From NCBI GenBank assembly GCA_003117195.1, contig BDSI01000190.1, forward strand, positions 62,001-126,000: a DNA stretch of 64,000 nt. Direction: 5' to 3'. Both the position numbers and the translations under genes were made by a program. This document shows positions 35,082 to 45,700 of this stretch, one piece after another; the stretch's first letter is position 1, and the number at the start of each line of letters is the position of its first letter. The stretch comes from Eudorina sp. 2006-703-Eu-15. Lineage: Eukaryota > Chlorophyta > Chlorophyceae > Chlamydomonadales > Volvocaceae. A model generated the notes under the pieces. It saw only the letters and a program-made list of their open reading frames with translations. It was not told where the DNA came from and did not search any database.

Positions 35082-38000
35082 TCAGCCCCGGGGTGAAATT
35101 GATCCGCCCCGGGGTGAAATTGACCCGCCCCGGGGTGAAATTGACCCGCCCCGGGGTGAAATTGACCCGCGAACAAAAAGCACCATGAAAAGCTCACTGC
35201 TACATCCAGCACAGGCAGGGGTGCTTGCCGTACCTGCACCGCCTTGCACGTCGCGAGACGTGATGGGTGATACACGGACAGCACCGGGCCCCCTTGGCAT
35301 ATCTGTGGGCGACCCATGGGGCGCACTGGTGTTGGGCCCGGTGGCCTCATCCGTGCCCTCTTTCACGGGTCCAGGTTTGGCCTCCTGCAGTTGCTGCTGC
35401 TGCTGCTCATGCTGCCCGTGCAGCTGCAGCAGCTGCTGCTGCATTCGCATCGCACCCTGCTCCAGCTGCTCCTGCCGCTGTGGGGCCCCCGGGGTCTGTA
35501 CAACCAGCTGGCCACCCTGGAGGGCCAGCCTTGCCGATGTGCCCAGGCCAAGCTCCTTGACGAGTGCGCCGACACCCTTGCCGCTGAAGGTGCAGGTCCC
35601 ATCCGTTAAGGTCAGCTGGACCTCGTGGGCCGCAGTCAAGGGGCCTGCACCGCGGGTGTGCAGCTGCAACCTCTCGCCCATACCGGCCAGCGGCATATGG
35701 ATGTGGGCCGCCGACAGCACAGCACTGACATCCTGCTCACTGCCGCACATCTGCAGCCCGCGGTTGCCCACACGCAGCATGGCTGCCGCTGGGGGTTGGA
35801 GGCTGCCCTCGGGGTTGGCCGTGTTGGGGTTGGCTGCACTGCGGTTGCCTGCATTTCTGGTGGTGGTGATGGCATTGACGTTGCTCGCAGCCGCAGCCTC
35901 AGTGCTGTAGCTGTCGCCGCCATCACTCCGGGTGTCCTCGTCAATGTCGCTGTCACTGTCATCATCATCATCATCATCACAGTACTCTCCGTCGTCGTCA
36001 CTGCTGCTGCCACCATTCCCCACTGACCCAAGGGTCGGGCCCTCCAACCCCGTCCTGATAGGAGCTGAGTAGGGCCCACCCACAGGTGGCCCCTCCAGGT
36101 GAAAGTAGATTCGCAGAGGGCCCGTATCCGGGACAGCCTGCTGCTGTGGCTGCGACGGCCGCTGCGGGTGCGGCTGCTGCTGCTTCGGCGGCGGCTGTTG
36201 TGACGGCAACGGTGGTTGAGCTGAATGCGGCAGTTGGGAGGTTCCCCTCGCACCTGATGCCGCCCCCGGATCACTAGCAGCCAACAGCACTAAGGTGCGG
36301 ATGCTGGAAGATGCACCGCGGCTGGTCAACCAGGAACGCAGCCCTTTGGAAAAGCCCCAATGTATCTGGTATCCTGTGTCTGATGGGCTTATACGTGATG
36401 ACAGCACAACCCCCGCCGGACCGGGGCCCTGCTCGTCAGCAACCCGCGGGTCAAGCTGCAATGGAATGGCAGCTGCCTCCAGCTTCCGTGAAACGTCCAT
36501 GCCCACAAGGGCATCCATGACCCGCAACGGAACGAACATTCCATCGCGGAGCCAATCTTTGGACACTTGGATGCGGCAGAACTCGCCCCGAGCAGCGGAG
36601 GCACGCGAATGCGAACTGGCGGCGGACAGCACCATGGGACCGTCCGGCCGCATGATGAGCCGAACGGGGTCGCCGGACTTGGCCTGCAGCGCCCGAAGCA
36701 TGGCGGTTGCGCTTGAGATGTGCACACTGTGGCCGTGCTTTAAGAGCTTGACATTGTGGGTCTGCAGGCGTCCGCTGCTGTCTTTGCAGAGAAAGACGAG
36801 CGCCTCCGCGTGGGATTTCCCTTTCAGCAGTTTCTTAGCCTGATGGGGGAAACACTTCCGCAGAGCAGATGATCCGTACAGCGAACCTACTCCAGCTTTA
36901 AGATGGAAGACCCCGGCGCGGCCGCCGCCACTCCCGGCGCGGCCGCCGCCACTCCCGGCGCGGCCGCCGCCACTCCCGGCGCGGCCGCCGCCACTCCCGG
37001 CGCGGCCGTCACCACTCCCGGCGCGGCCGTCGCTACTCCCGGCGCGGCCGCCGCCGCCGCCACTCCCGGCGCGGCCGTCGCCACTCCCGGCGCGGCCGTC
37101 GCCACTCCCGGCGCGGCCGTCACCACTCCCGGAGCGGCCGTCACCACTCCCGGCGCGGCCGCCACCACTCCCGGCGAGGCCGTCGCCACTCCCGGCGCGG
37201 CCGTCACCACTCCCGGCGCGGCCGTCGCCACTCCCGGCGCGGCCGCCACCACTCCCGGCGAGGCCGTCGCCACTCCCGGCGCGGCCGTCACCACTCCCGG
37301 CGCGGCCGTCGCCACTCCCGGCGCGGCCGCCACCACTCCCGGCGAGGCCGGCGAGGCCGTCGCCACTCCCGGCGAGGCCGTCGCCACTCCCGGCGCGGCC
37401 TTCGCCGCCGCCACTCCCGGCGCGGCCTTCGCCGCCGCCACTCCCGGTGCGGCCGCCGCCGCCGCCGCCACTCCCGGTGCGGCCGCCGCCGCCGCCGCCA
37501 CTCCCGGCGCGGCCGCCGCCACTCCCGGCGCGGCCGCCGCCACTCCCGGCGCGGCCGCCGCCACTCCCGGCGCGGCCGCCGCCACTCCCGGCGCGGCCGC
37601 CGCCACTCCCGGCGCGGCCGCCGCCACTCCCGGCGCGGCCGCCGCCACTCCCGGCGCGGCCGTTGCCACTGCCGCCGCCACCGCCATCACCACCGCCACC
37701 GCCAAAGCCGCTGCCAGTGCTGCCGACAGTGCCGCTGCCACGAAGGCCGCCATCGACCCGTGGGTCAAACTGCACGGGAACGGCAGCTGCTTCTAGATTC
37801 CGTGATACGTCCGGTCCCACAAGGGCATCCCGAGCAGTGGAGGCACCCGGATGCGCAGTGGCAGTGGACAGCACAGCCTGACCGTCAGGCTGCATGCTGA
37901 GCAAAATGGGGTCGCCGGCCTCGGCCTGCAGCGCCCGAAGCATGGCGGTTACGCTTGACATGCGCACACTGTTGCGGCCATGCATTATGAGCTTGACATA

Positions 38001-38681
38001 GTGGGTGTGCAGGTGTCCGCTGCTGTCTGGGCAGAGAACGTCGAGCTCTTCTGCGTAAGATTCCCCTTCCAGAAGTTTCTTAGCCTGTTGGGGGAAACAC
38101 TTCTGCAGAGCATTTGATCCGTGCACAAAGCCTACTGCAGCTGTAAGATGGAAGACCCTGGCGTGACTGCCGCCACTGCCACCATTGCCGTTGTTACCAC
38201 CGCCGCCGCCATCATGGTTACCACCACCGCCGCCATAACCGCTGCCACCAACACCGTCGCCATTGCCGTTGCCACCACCGCTGCCGCCATCGCCGCTGCC
38301 ACCACTGCAGCCAAAGCCGCTACCATCGCCGCCACCAGTGCTCCTGCCACCACTGCAGGTGCGCTGCTTGACAGCAGCAGCAGTAGCAACTCCCGTTGCA
38401 GCGGCGACGTCACCAGCCGCAATGGTGACGTGACGCTGCAGTTCCCCGCCCTGCTTAAGACTCGCGGCCACTGCTACAGACCCCCCGGCTGCCGCCGCGC
38501 ACACAGCTGCTGCCGCCGCAGGCTCCTGCCGCACATTGCCTCGCTCCAGCGGCGCTGAGTCGCCGGCGGCGGTGTCGTCAGCAGCATGCGGCTGATGACC
38601 ACCGCCAACATCCTCGTCAGGCCGCCGCCGCTTTGCGAAGTCATCGGTTGCCGCAGTCCCAGGGGGCCGCTTCGGCCCCAT
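35082..38681 (-). CDS. B3-like multidomain nuclear protein, copy 2 (domain-doubled, Gly-rich spacer)
   Basis: The ORF runs 1199 codons from MGPKRPP at 38681 to TGA at 35082. The basic N-terminus (AKRRRPDE) suggests nuclear location. About residues 175-300 form a first B3-like unit (VFHLTAAVGF, KLIMHGRNSVRMSSVTAMLR). Residues about 336-592 are a spacer of AGSGGGR-type heptads made by a 21-bp minisatellite. From about 593 a second, fuller unit follows: VFHLKAGVGSLYGSSALRKC, FCRIQVSKDWLRDGMFVPLR and YQIHWGFSKGLRSWLTSRG. An Asp/Ser-rich acidic segment lies near 890-917, the third block (GERLQLHTRGAGPL) near 980-1063, and the C-terminus repeats GSISPRG. The B3 relation is inferred from pattern only. 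No intron is needed to read it, though the C-terminal repeat may lie beyond a donor. Confidence 0.6.
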   Translation of the reverse strand: MGPKRPPGTAATDDFAKRRRPDEDVGGGHQPHAADDTAAGDSAPLERGNVRQEPAAAAAVCAAAAGGSVAVAASLKQGGELQRHVTIAAGDVAAATGVATAAAVKQRTCSGGRSTGGGDGSGFGCSGGSGDGGSGGGNGNGDGVGGSGYGGGGGNHDGGGGGNNGNGGSGGSHARVFHLTAAVGFVHGSNALQKCFPQQAKKLLEGESYAEELDVLCPDSSGHLHTHYVKLIMHGRNSVRMSSVTAMLRALQAEAGDPILLSMQPDGQAVLSTATAHPGASTARDALVGPDVSRNLEAAAVPVQFDPRVDGGLRGSGTVGSTGSGFGGGGGDGGGGGSGNGRAGSGGGRAGSGGGRAGSGGGRAGSGGGRAGSGGGRAGSGGGRAGSGGGRAGSGGGGGGRTGSGGGGGGRTGSGGGEGRAGSGGGEGRAGSGDGLAGSGDGLAGLAGSGGGRAGSGDGRAGSGDGRAGSGDGLAGSGGGRAGSGDGRAGSGDGRAGSGDGLAGSGGGRAGSGDGRSGSGDGRAGSGDGRAGSGDGRAGSGGGGGRAGSSDGRAGSGDGRAGSGGGRAGSGGGRAGSGGGRAGSGGGRAGVFHLKAGVGSLYGSSALRKCFPHQAKKLLKGKSHAEALVFLCKDSSGRLQTHNVKLLKHGHSVHISSATAMLRALQAKSGDPVRLIMRPDGPMVLSAASSHSRASAARGEFCRIQVSKDWLRDGMFVPLRVMDALVGMDVSRKLEAAAIPLQLDPRVADEQGPGPAGVVLSSRISPSDTGYQIHWGFSKGLRSWLTSRGASSSIRTLVLLAASDPGAASGARGTSQLPHSAQPPLPSQQPPPKQQQPHPQRPSQPQQQAVPDTGPLRIYFHLEGPPVGGPYSAPIRTGLEGPTLGSVGNGGSSSDDDGEYCDDDDDDDSDSDIDEDTRSDGGDSYSTEAAAASNVNAITTTRNAGNRSAANPNTANPEGSLQPPAAAMLRVGNRGLQMCGSEQDVSAVLSAAHIHMPLAGMGERLQLHTRGAGPLTAAHEVQLTLTDGTCTFSGKGVGALVKELGLGTSARLALQGGQLVVQTPGAPQRQEQLEQGAMRMQQQLLQLHGQHEQQQQQLQEAKPGPVKEGTDEATGPNTSAPHGSPTDMPRGPGAVRVSPITSRDVQGGAGTASTPACAGCSSELFMVLFVRGSISPRGGSISPRGGSISPRGGSISPRG
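35083..35170 (+). repeat. 22-bp tandem repeat, about 4-5 units
   Basis: Units of GCCCCGGGGTGAAATTGAYC. On the minus strand they encode GSISPRG repeats at the end of the B3-like ORF. Copy 1 has a single unit here. Confidence 0.92.
36905..37675 (+). repeat. 21-bp GC-rich coding minisatellite, about 36 units
   Basis: The unit is ACTCCCGGCGCGGCCGCCGC plus C, with variants (GTCGCC, ACCACT, GAGGCC) and some longer units. It encodes AGSGGGR-like heptads on the minus strand. The 21-bp period keeps several frames open on both strands, so opposite-strand ORFs of about 290 codons here are by-products. Confidence 0.95.
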
Positions 38682-38689
38682 TGATACGA

Positions 38690-41024
38690 GTCACGTTGCG
38701 CGCCCGGCGCTGCGGCATATGACATCATGAACGCGATTGGTGAGCGTCTTGACGTGAATCCAGTCAATACATCAATATTGGGATGAGTTCATATGCTTGG
38801 AGGGTTTTGCTGACCCACCTGCAATGCGGCTGGGGACTGCCCAGTCGCAAGAGGCAAAGAAGATGTATTTGTAAATGTTGCAGCAGCAGCGGAAGCCCGC
38901 CGATTGAATACAGCGACGCTTTGGAGGTTGCTGGGAAGCTAAGAGGGGTCTAGATCTCCAACCGCCCTGGCGATAGGAGCCACGCTGTCAAGCTGAGGAC
39001 ATCAGGTGCCATGCGCTGGTCAAGAGAAACGTAGACGCCGATACACATCGTAAAATGCATGCAGCTGTGTCGGAAAAAGAACGCACGGTTCCGTAATAAA
39101 ATGGTCTTATAGGGAATCCGTCAAGCCCGCCTAATCTGAAATTGTTTTGTGTCTGAAATAAGTTTTGCAGGCGAGACCTTCGGCGCTTCGGGTAGCGGGT
39201 CCGTACAGCCATCCGTGCTGTTGGGTTAACGGCACGGTGTGCAGCTCGTGCCGTCGTTCGTCCATTCGCCTGAAGGTTGGCTGACTTTCCTTGAAGCGTT
39301 CGGCTTGCTGTTCATGCCGGGTGAATCGCTTCAAAGAGTGCGCTCTCCTTCAGCCTTTCTATTTCAAGCCACACAGTTATTGGTACAACTTATCATGCAC
39401 GTTCATTGTTAGCATTGGCAAGCGGCATGGTCTGGCTGGGTCGTAGCCAGCGCGTTTTCCAGAGCTGCAACAAGTCCTTACTGGGTTTATTTATTTCAGT
39501 CGGCGGAAAATATTTTCAGCGGGCCGCGGAAAATATCCGGGGGAGGGCCGAGCTGGCAATTCACAGCGTTGACGCGCACTGTCGTCAACCTTCTGTCCTG
39601 ATGAGGGCGCATCCTGAGCGGAATGATGCGGTCCTCGATCTGCGAGGCCCTAGGCTGGTCCAGCGCGGAAGGCGTTTTCCAAACATCAAAAGGTTCTCGC
39701 AACTCAGTTTGCCCCGTGGGGAACATTCGCCCCATCAGAAGACTCTCAGCCAACAATGGTGGCCCCGAGCCATTTCAATGGTTTCCTACCAGCTCAGGGT
39801 CATGGCGTGAAACATAAGTGGTGCATGTCCCGGTTTTGCGGTAAGAGTGTACGGACAGTACGGAGAAGAGCGGTCAGGAATTGTGATATCCTGAATCGCA
39901 AGCATGTCTAATCAGGCCCTCCTCGGGTTAGAAGGACATTAACGGGCAGCCCGTATGCTCCGGGTCATAGGAGTCTCCGCACTTAGCACCGGGACACGCC
40001 AAGTGCTCTCGAAGTGGCAGGTGTTCAAGAGTGTTGCACCGCGTACCCTGGGCCAAACCTTAAAGATCTCGCGGAGAAGGTCGACCAACAACACTGCAGG
40101 CGAGGATCTCAGCCGCCTTCCTGCCGCTTGCAGCCGCTTGCAGCCGCTTGCGCTGTTGAGGATTGAAGGAATTAGGGTTTCAGGGAGGGTTGAGCAAAGA
40201 TCCCAAGCGAAAAAAACATTAATTATACACAGGGCAGCTGGCGCTGGCTTGCTTTGGCATGTTGAATGAATGAACGTTACAGCGGACCCCGAAGGGCATG
40301 TTGCAGCGGAGCGAGCTTGCGGTAACTGTGTGCAGCTGTTGGGGCGCCCCTGGGGGCTTCCGTATTCGGTGCTGTCTACTGCTCCCCCGGGTATTGGTGC
40401 CGGTTCCCTGAGAACTGCGAGGGTGCTAGGAACTAGGTGCCGTCGGATGAGACCTTGAGGAGCTGGAAGGATCCTTGCCAGGGCTGGGTTGAGCGGCGCC
40501 TCCTGCGTCTGTTGGCACCGAGGGGCCTTGAGTCCAGTTCGGTCTCGGCAGCTTGCTGACGTGGCGGCAGGTTGTGGATCACTTCGGGAACTGCAGCAGC
40601 CGGTGGGCGAACGGCCCTTATCAGGCCCCCAACACGGGGTAAGGGGAGCATGCACCACCACAGCCAATGCCGGCGTGGGTACGGAGGCTTTGAGGGCTCT
40701 TGGTGAGCCCGCGTTGCACCCTGTCGGTCCTTCCTAACGCGGTAACGAGGGACTGGGATAAGGGGGTTGTAGTCGCGTGGGTTTGTGAGGAGGTAAGTCG
40801 TGACAACCCGCGCAAGCCAGATGCGCCCCGCCGCGTGACGTCAGATCGTGTGTACAGTATCTAGCGGGTACAGGCAGTACAACTAGCTTCCCCCCTTCCT
40901 CAGTTTAGAGATCGGCGGTTCGAATTCCCGTTCCCTCACCGCCGTGTGATTAGGCGGGTCTGGCGCGGTTTCCAGGAGAGGCCATCCTGGCGCGCTGGTA
41001 ACCTGGTGTAGTGGCTGGTATGGC
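38690..41024. other. 5' flank of the second B3-like ORF and repeat-rich spacer
   Basis: 38.8-40.0 kb matches 27.9-28.9 kb and is the likely promoter side of the ORF. CAGCCGCTTG is tandemly repeated at 40118-40150. Beyond 40.0 kb no gene is supported. Confidence 0.45.
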
Positions 41025-41160
41025 TGCGTGACCCCCCCGCGCGTGATGGAGATGGGTGCGCAGTCCTTGGTAGGGGTTGATGAGGCGAGGCACCTACGAG
41101 CTATCTGGGCCCGTTGGAACACCCGGTCGGGATACGGGTCCACCTTGTAACGGTTATATA
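41025..41160 (-). repeat. Dispersed repeat R4, copy 1
   Basis: Minus-strand blocks GTTCCAACGGGCCCAGATAG, CTCGTAGGTGCCTC, CTACCAAGGACTGCGCACCC and CGCGGGGGGGTCA match 50635-50760 in plus orientation. It is a fragment of an unidentified mobile element. The overlapping minus ORF 40883-41320 may be part of its former coding region. Confidence 0.7.
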
Positions 41161-42127
41161 CTTCCCGGCCACGGAGTAGACACCTGTTGTTGCTTCTGCT
41201 TGGTCCAGTTGTGTTTGTGGGCGCTGCAACCGGGGCTCGGATCAAATCGAGGGCGGGGTGATGACGACACGACGGCTTGCTTCGAGACCAGCGAGACACA
41301 CAAAGTGCTGACTTCTGCATTCCCCTGCTGGTCCTTTGCTTGTTGCGGGATTTAGTTGTGCATATTAGTGTTCAGGGCTAACGTGCACAACGCAACCGAC
41401 CCCCGGGGCCGAACAAAACCGGTCGCGAGCGCGGCCCCCGGTGTCCATGTTTTTGGTTGGCCTACCGTATCTCGACCCAAGGGTCAGGAAATTGATCGGC
41501 GCCACACGCGCGGCCTCGCTGGCCCGCCAAGAACCTGTACATCCCCACACATACATGCATATGCCGCATCTGGCTCTGTGTGTGCTTCTGCACATGGGCG
41601 TGACAGCCCGCATCTGGCCAGTAGCTGGGCGCGACAAGCAGCATAAGAGGCACTGACCCGTGGGCCCCCGCGCGCACTTCTGTCATTAATCACACGCACG
41701 CAAGCGGGTTTCTTTGCTTGCGAAACGCCACATACCCGTCGGCACACACGCACCGTCCTCGAATGCCCCGGCTACCCTCTTGCATCGCAGTCATGTGACG
41801 AGGGACACCACACGCACGCTGCCGGTGGGGGGGCCACATCTCGAGTGCCCGCTTGACGCAGGGTGCGTGCCTCGAACCCGCATTCGTTGTGCATCCAGGC
41901 CACCGGACATCCGAGCACGCGAGCGAGGTCGCGCTGTGCGATTACGTATCGATGTTTAGGGCGTGCTGGGAAGTGCCATCGGGTCCCGAGCAGGCGGAGT
42001 GGGCGCCGGTGGACGCGGGCGGCGTCGGCGTCGGCATCGGTTTGGCCAGTGCCGCTGGAGGGTGGTGGGTGGTGGCGGGACTGGTTGACATGCCTACCGT
42101 GGATTCCGCGAGCACATGAAGTTCGTC
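41161..42127. other. Unassigned segment
   Basis: Overlapping short ORFs on both strands show no domain. It includes the palindrome GACCCAAGGGTC at 41474. No RNA gene is seen. Confidence 0.4.
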
Positions 42128-42262
42128 CATGACTGAACCGCATTCGCATGGCAACATATTCTCGTCATCGCCCGGGGCAAGCTGTCAGCCCAGCCCCGCT
42201 ACCAGGTCGGTTGACAGCCAGCGGCCAGCAGCCAAGACCGAATGGGATCAGCTTGGGGACCT
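42128..42262 (+). repeat. Dispersed repeat R3, copy 3
   Basis: AACCGCATTCGCATGG, then CGCCCGGGGCAAGCTGTCAG and GGTTGACAGCCAGCGGCC. The third copy of the family. Confidence 0.75.
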
Positions 42263-42737
42263 TATTCGATGCAAACGGAGATGCGGAGGTGTGGGTGTGC
42301 CTCCAAGCGCATCCAATCCTTGCGCTTGGAGGCACACCCACATTGTCGTTATAAGGTATAGCGGCAATGGTGCCCCCTGGTACTGCCTCGCAGCCCTAAG
42401 GACAGTCCTGGGGCTGCGGACGATCGCGTTGCAACCCCAGCTGCTGCCATCGATGACAAAATGCATTCGTTCGAGTCTGTGTCCGCGACGTCCAGCGCTT
42501 ACTTGCGAAGCATACCAGGCTGCCCGCGCACGAGGCCTCATTGGGCTGCGGAAGGGGCTTTCGCGCTTTGCGCGGGCTTGACGCATGCGGTGCACTGTTG
42601 CGCTCCGCAGCAGGATTGTGATGTGCGCAGATGCAACTTGAACTTCAGCTAAACAACACATTGTCCACCTGTCATGTCAAATATGTGCCATGTTGCTGTG
42701 TTTGTCATGTTTTCGGGGCTTGGCAATGCAGTGGTCC

Positions 42738-45700
42738 ATGGGTCGAACGAACCATGCCGTATCGCCTGGCAAGCGAACCTGGGAGGAGGAAGATATTGCT
42801 AAGCATTGTTATATGTTGGTGCGGAAGCGTTCACTGCAAACCTTTCAACTGTCGAAAGAAGCATGCTTTCATACCGTAGGAGCCTGAGCCACGGAAACGG
42901 TTGAGCAAACCTCTTTCAGAATTAATCCTTACCTATTTCCGGAATAGAGCATCCCTCGAAGTGGTTCAACTCTGCGTGGAAGGTCCGGCCGCTGAAATGC
43001 CGCCAAAATGGTGCGCGCCGGTATCCTTGGCTTTGTTGACAGAACGTCGGCTAGGGCTAATTGACTTCATAATACAGGGATAATCCATGGCTCACATCGG
43101 AGGATGTCATTGACTTGTTTGCAAACGACACGCCCTCAAAGGTCGGACAGGAACTGGAACGCGGCGTCGACCCAAATCAGGTGCGATATCGACACGTGCC
43201 TTGAAGAATTGACGCAGTTCCCTGGGGCAACGTGAAGTGCGTTTCCGTGAGTGGAGGACGAGCGCACCCACGCCGACCGCGCGTCGTCACCGGGCACGTT
43301 GCCCTCTCCCTACGCCCTTCTAGTTCCCAAGGCCCCGCTCGTCTCCCTTCCTCCCTTGTGGGGATGTGTGCGACTGCCTCTTCGGATTGGGCGGGGCTGG
43401 CGTCTATCGGCGGTTCTAAACCGTGGTCTTCTCCGACTAGGCGCGAGCGCCTCCGGTCGGGGGGCACAAGGGTCCGGCAGCACACACATGTTTCCCCTCC
43501 CCCCAAGCTCTCACTGGCCCAGCATCATTCTCCAACCCTATTCCTGCCACATGCCAGCGCAGTTCAATGATGTCTACCGATTCCCTATTTCTCCCCGTTC
43601 TTTCAATTTGAACCCCCTACACTCTTTCCTTTTCTGTTATCTCCCCGCTTGCCTCCGCTCCCACCTCCCCCTCCCCCTCCCTTCCGGCCGGACGGCCGTC
43701 CTCTCCCCTCCGCCCTCCGCCCTCCCACCTCCCACCTCCCCCTCCTCCCTCCCGCTCCGCCCTCCCCCCGCCCGTCCTCCCCTCCTCCCCCTCCCCCCTC
43801 TGCCGCCGCACCAGGTGCTGGAGGTCCCCAAACTTGACCAGGCCATCACGCCCCTGGCCGCCCTGAGGAAGGTGTTCCCGCCGGTGTCGGAGGAGGAGCG
43901 GCGGCGGTGCCGTCACAGGCTGAGGAGGATGCTCCGACGGCCACCACCACCCGGTCCCGATCGGGGCCCCCCCACCGCTGCTGAGGCGCCTGAGGAGGCG
44001 CCTGAGGAGGGCCCTGAGGAAGAGGCCCCTGAGGAGACTGAGGCGGAGGCGGAGGTGGAGGCGGAGGCGAGCTTGGGCTGGGACCGCAGCTGGGATGACA
44101 GCGTGCCCCGGGTCGAGGGCGAACTGCCGCCAACGGATCGTCGTTGGCCGTTGCTGTTGGTGGCGTGCCTGATCGGACACAGTCCGCTGCAGGTGGAGCA
44201 CCTGCTCGAGGCGGGCGCAGGTGCGCGGGTTACGCGGCGGTTGCGGTTACGGTTACGGTTACGGTTGCAGTGGGTGGTGGCAAGGGAGAATCGGACGGGG
44301 GAGGGGTGGGGTGGGGTGGGGTGGGGCGGGGTGGGGTGGGGTTGGGTTGAGTGAGGTTGGGCGGGGTGGGGTGGGGTTTGGCAGGGCGGGCCGAGGCGGG
44401 GCGAAGAAAGACGTAGAAGGCGGATCCCCTTTCGTTGAAGCGGAAGTCCAGGGGGGTTCACGGATTCGCACTCCTGTATGTGTCCCCAGATCGCCCAACC
44501 GATCCGCCGACTCACCGACGCTTTCCGCCGCTCCGAACCGCGCAACGCCGCCCCCACATGCCGCCCCGCCCCTCCCCGCCGCGCTGGGTCTCCATTCGCC
44601 TCGCCACGCGCCCTCCCCGCCCCATCCCGCTGGGGTGGGGAGGGCGCGTGGCGAGGCGAAAGGCAGCAGCACAGTTTGAAGACGTCTACCCATTTCAAAT
44701 CTTCCCCACCCCATCCTCCCACCCTACAACCCCCCTCCCCTCCCTCCCCAGACCCCAACCAGGTCCACCCCAGGTCCGGCTCCACGGCCCTCACCTGCCT
44801 CGTTCAGAACGAACGGATGGGGGTGGCGGCCAAGAAGGAGGCGGTGCAGGTGGGAGGTGGGCGGACGGGGGGAAGCGGTCAGCGGGGACCCTGGGGCGTG
44901 TGGTCAGTACAGCATGGAGCCACCGCAAACCCGGGTGCACCTGTGTGTTTGGAAAAATGAACCCGGCCAACCCAACCCGGCCTGCTTCTGTGTGTTGAGA
45001 TAAAAGACTTCTTTGTGTTTAGGTAAGAGACTTCTGTGTGTATCCTGACATGCTTCTGTGTATGTGTGCGTGTGTTTGGAGAGCCGGGGGCAATCTGCCG
45101 ACCTGCCTGGCCCCCCCGGAAGGCACACCTTGCCGGACGTCGATTCCACGACTTCCTGAAAGGTGTCAGTGCTGTCGATGAACCCATCACATCACATCAC
45201 ATCACATCACATCACATCACATCACATCACATCACATCACATCACATCACATCACATCACATCACATCACATCACATCACATCGGCCGCGATCCCGGCGC
45301 CAAGGGCCAAGGGCTGCTGACTCGGCCCCGTCGCGGACGGCACCCCGAAACACCCGCTGCCCCAGGGAACAGGGGTCGGAGGGTCGGGGTCGGTAGGCAG
45401 GCCCCCCATGCGCCTTGCCCTCCTTCGAGATCAACCCAACCCCAAAACCAATCAACCAACCAATCAACCAACCAACCAACCAACCAACCAACCAACCAAC
45501 CAACTCGTTTCCTAACCTGGAACCCTGCCCCCTGTGCCCGCCCTGGACCCTGCGACGCCAGATGCTTGCAGAGTACGGCTTCAACCGCTGGGGTGCCGTA
45601 CGACGCGACGCCAAGGTGGAGGCCATCACGCTCGTGCTGCTCGCCATGGCGCATGAGCAGCATAAGGCCCGGAAGGCCATCGCGCTGCTGGGCCTTATTG

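Larger units (their letters stand above)
30900..39995. repeat. Segmental duplication, copy 2
   Basis: Direct repeat of 20980-28930. It lacks the 547-bp element but has a minisatellite-expanded and domain-doubled B3-like ORF, plus a 22-bp tandem array at its 3' end. Confidence 0.85.

Noticed and set aside
36887..37796. Ala-rich ORFs of about 290 codons on both strands
   Set aside because: They are other frames of the 21-bp minisatellite; only the minus frame continues into conserved domains.
40795..40815. GGTAAGTCGTGACAA resembling the 3' end of small-subunit rRNA
   Set aside because: The match breaks after about 10 bases and no flanking rRNA sequence is present.
40905..40950. tRNA-like T-loop (GGTTCGAATTCC)
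   Set aside because: No acceptor stem, D-arm or anticodon arm can be folded around it. Similar isolated strings occur by chance in GC-rich DNA.
45186..45283. Regular short repeats suggestive of a CRISPR array
   Set aside because: Five-base perfect units with no spacers; it is a microsatellite in a eukaryotic intron.
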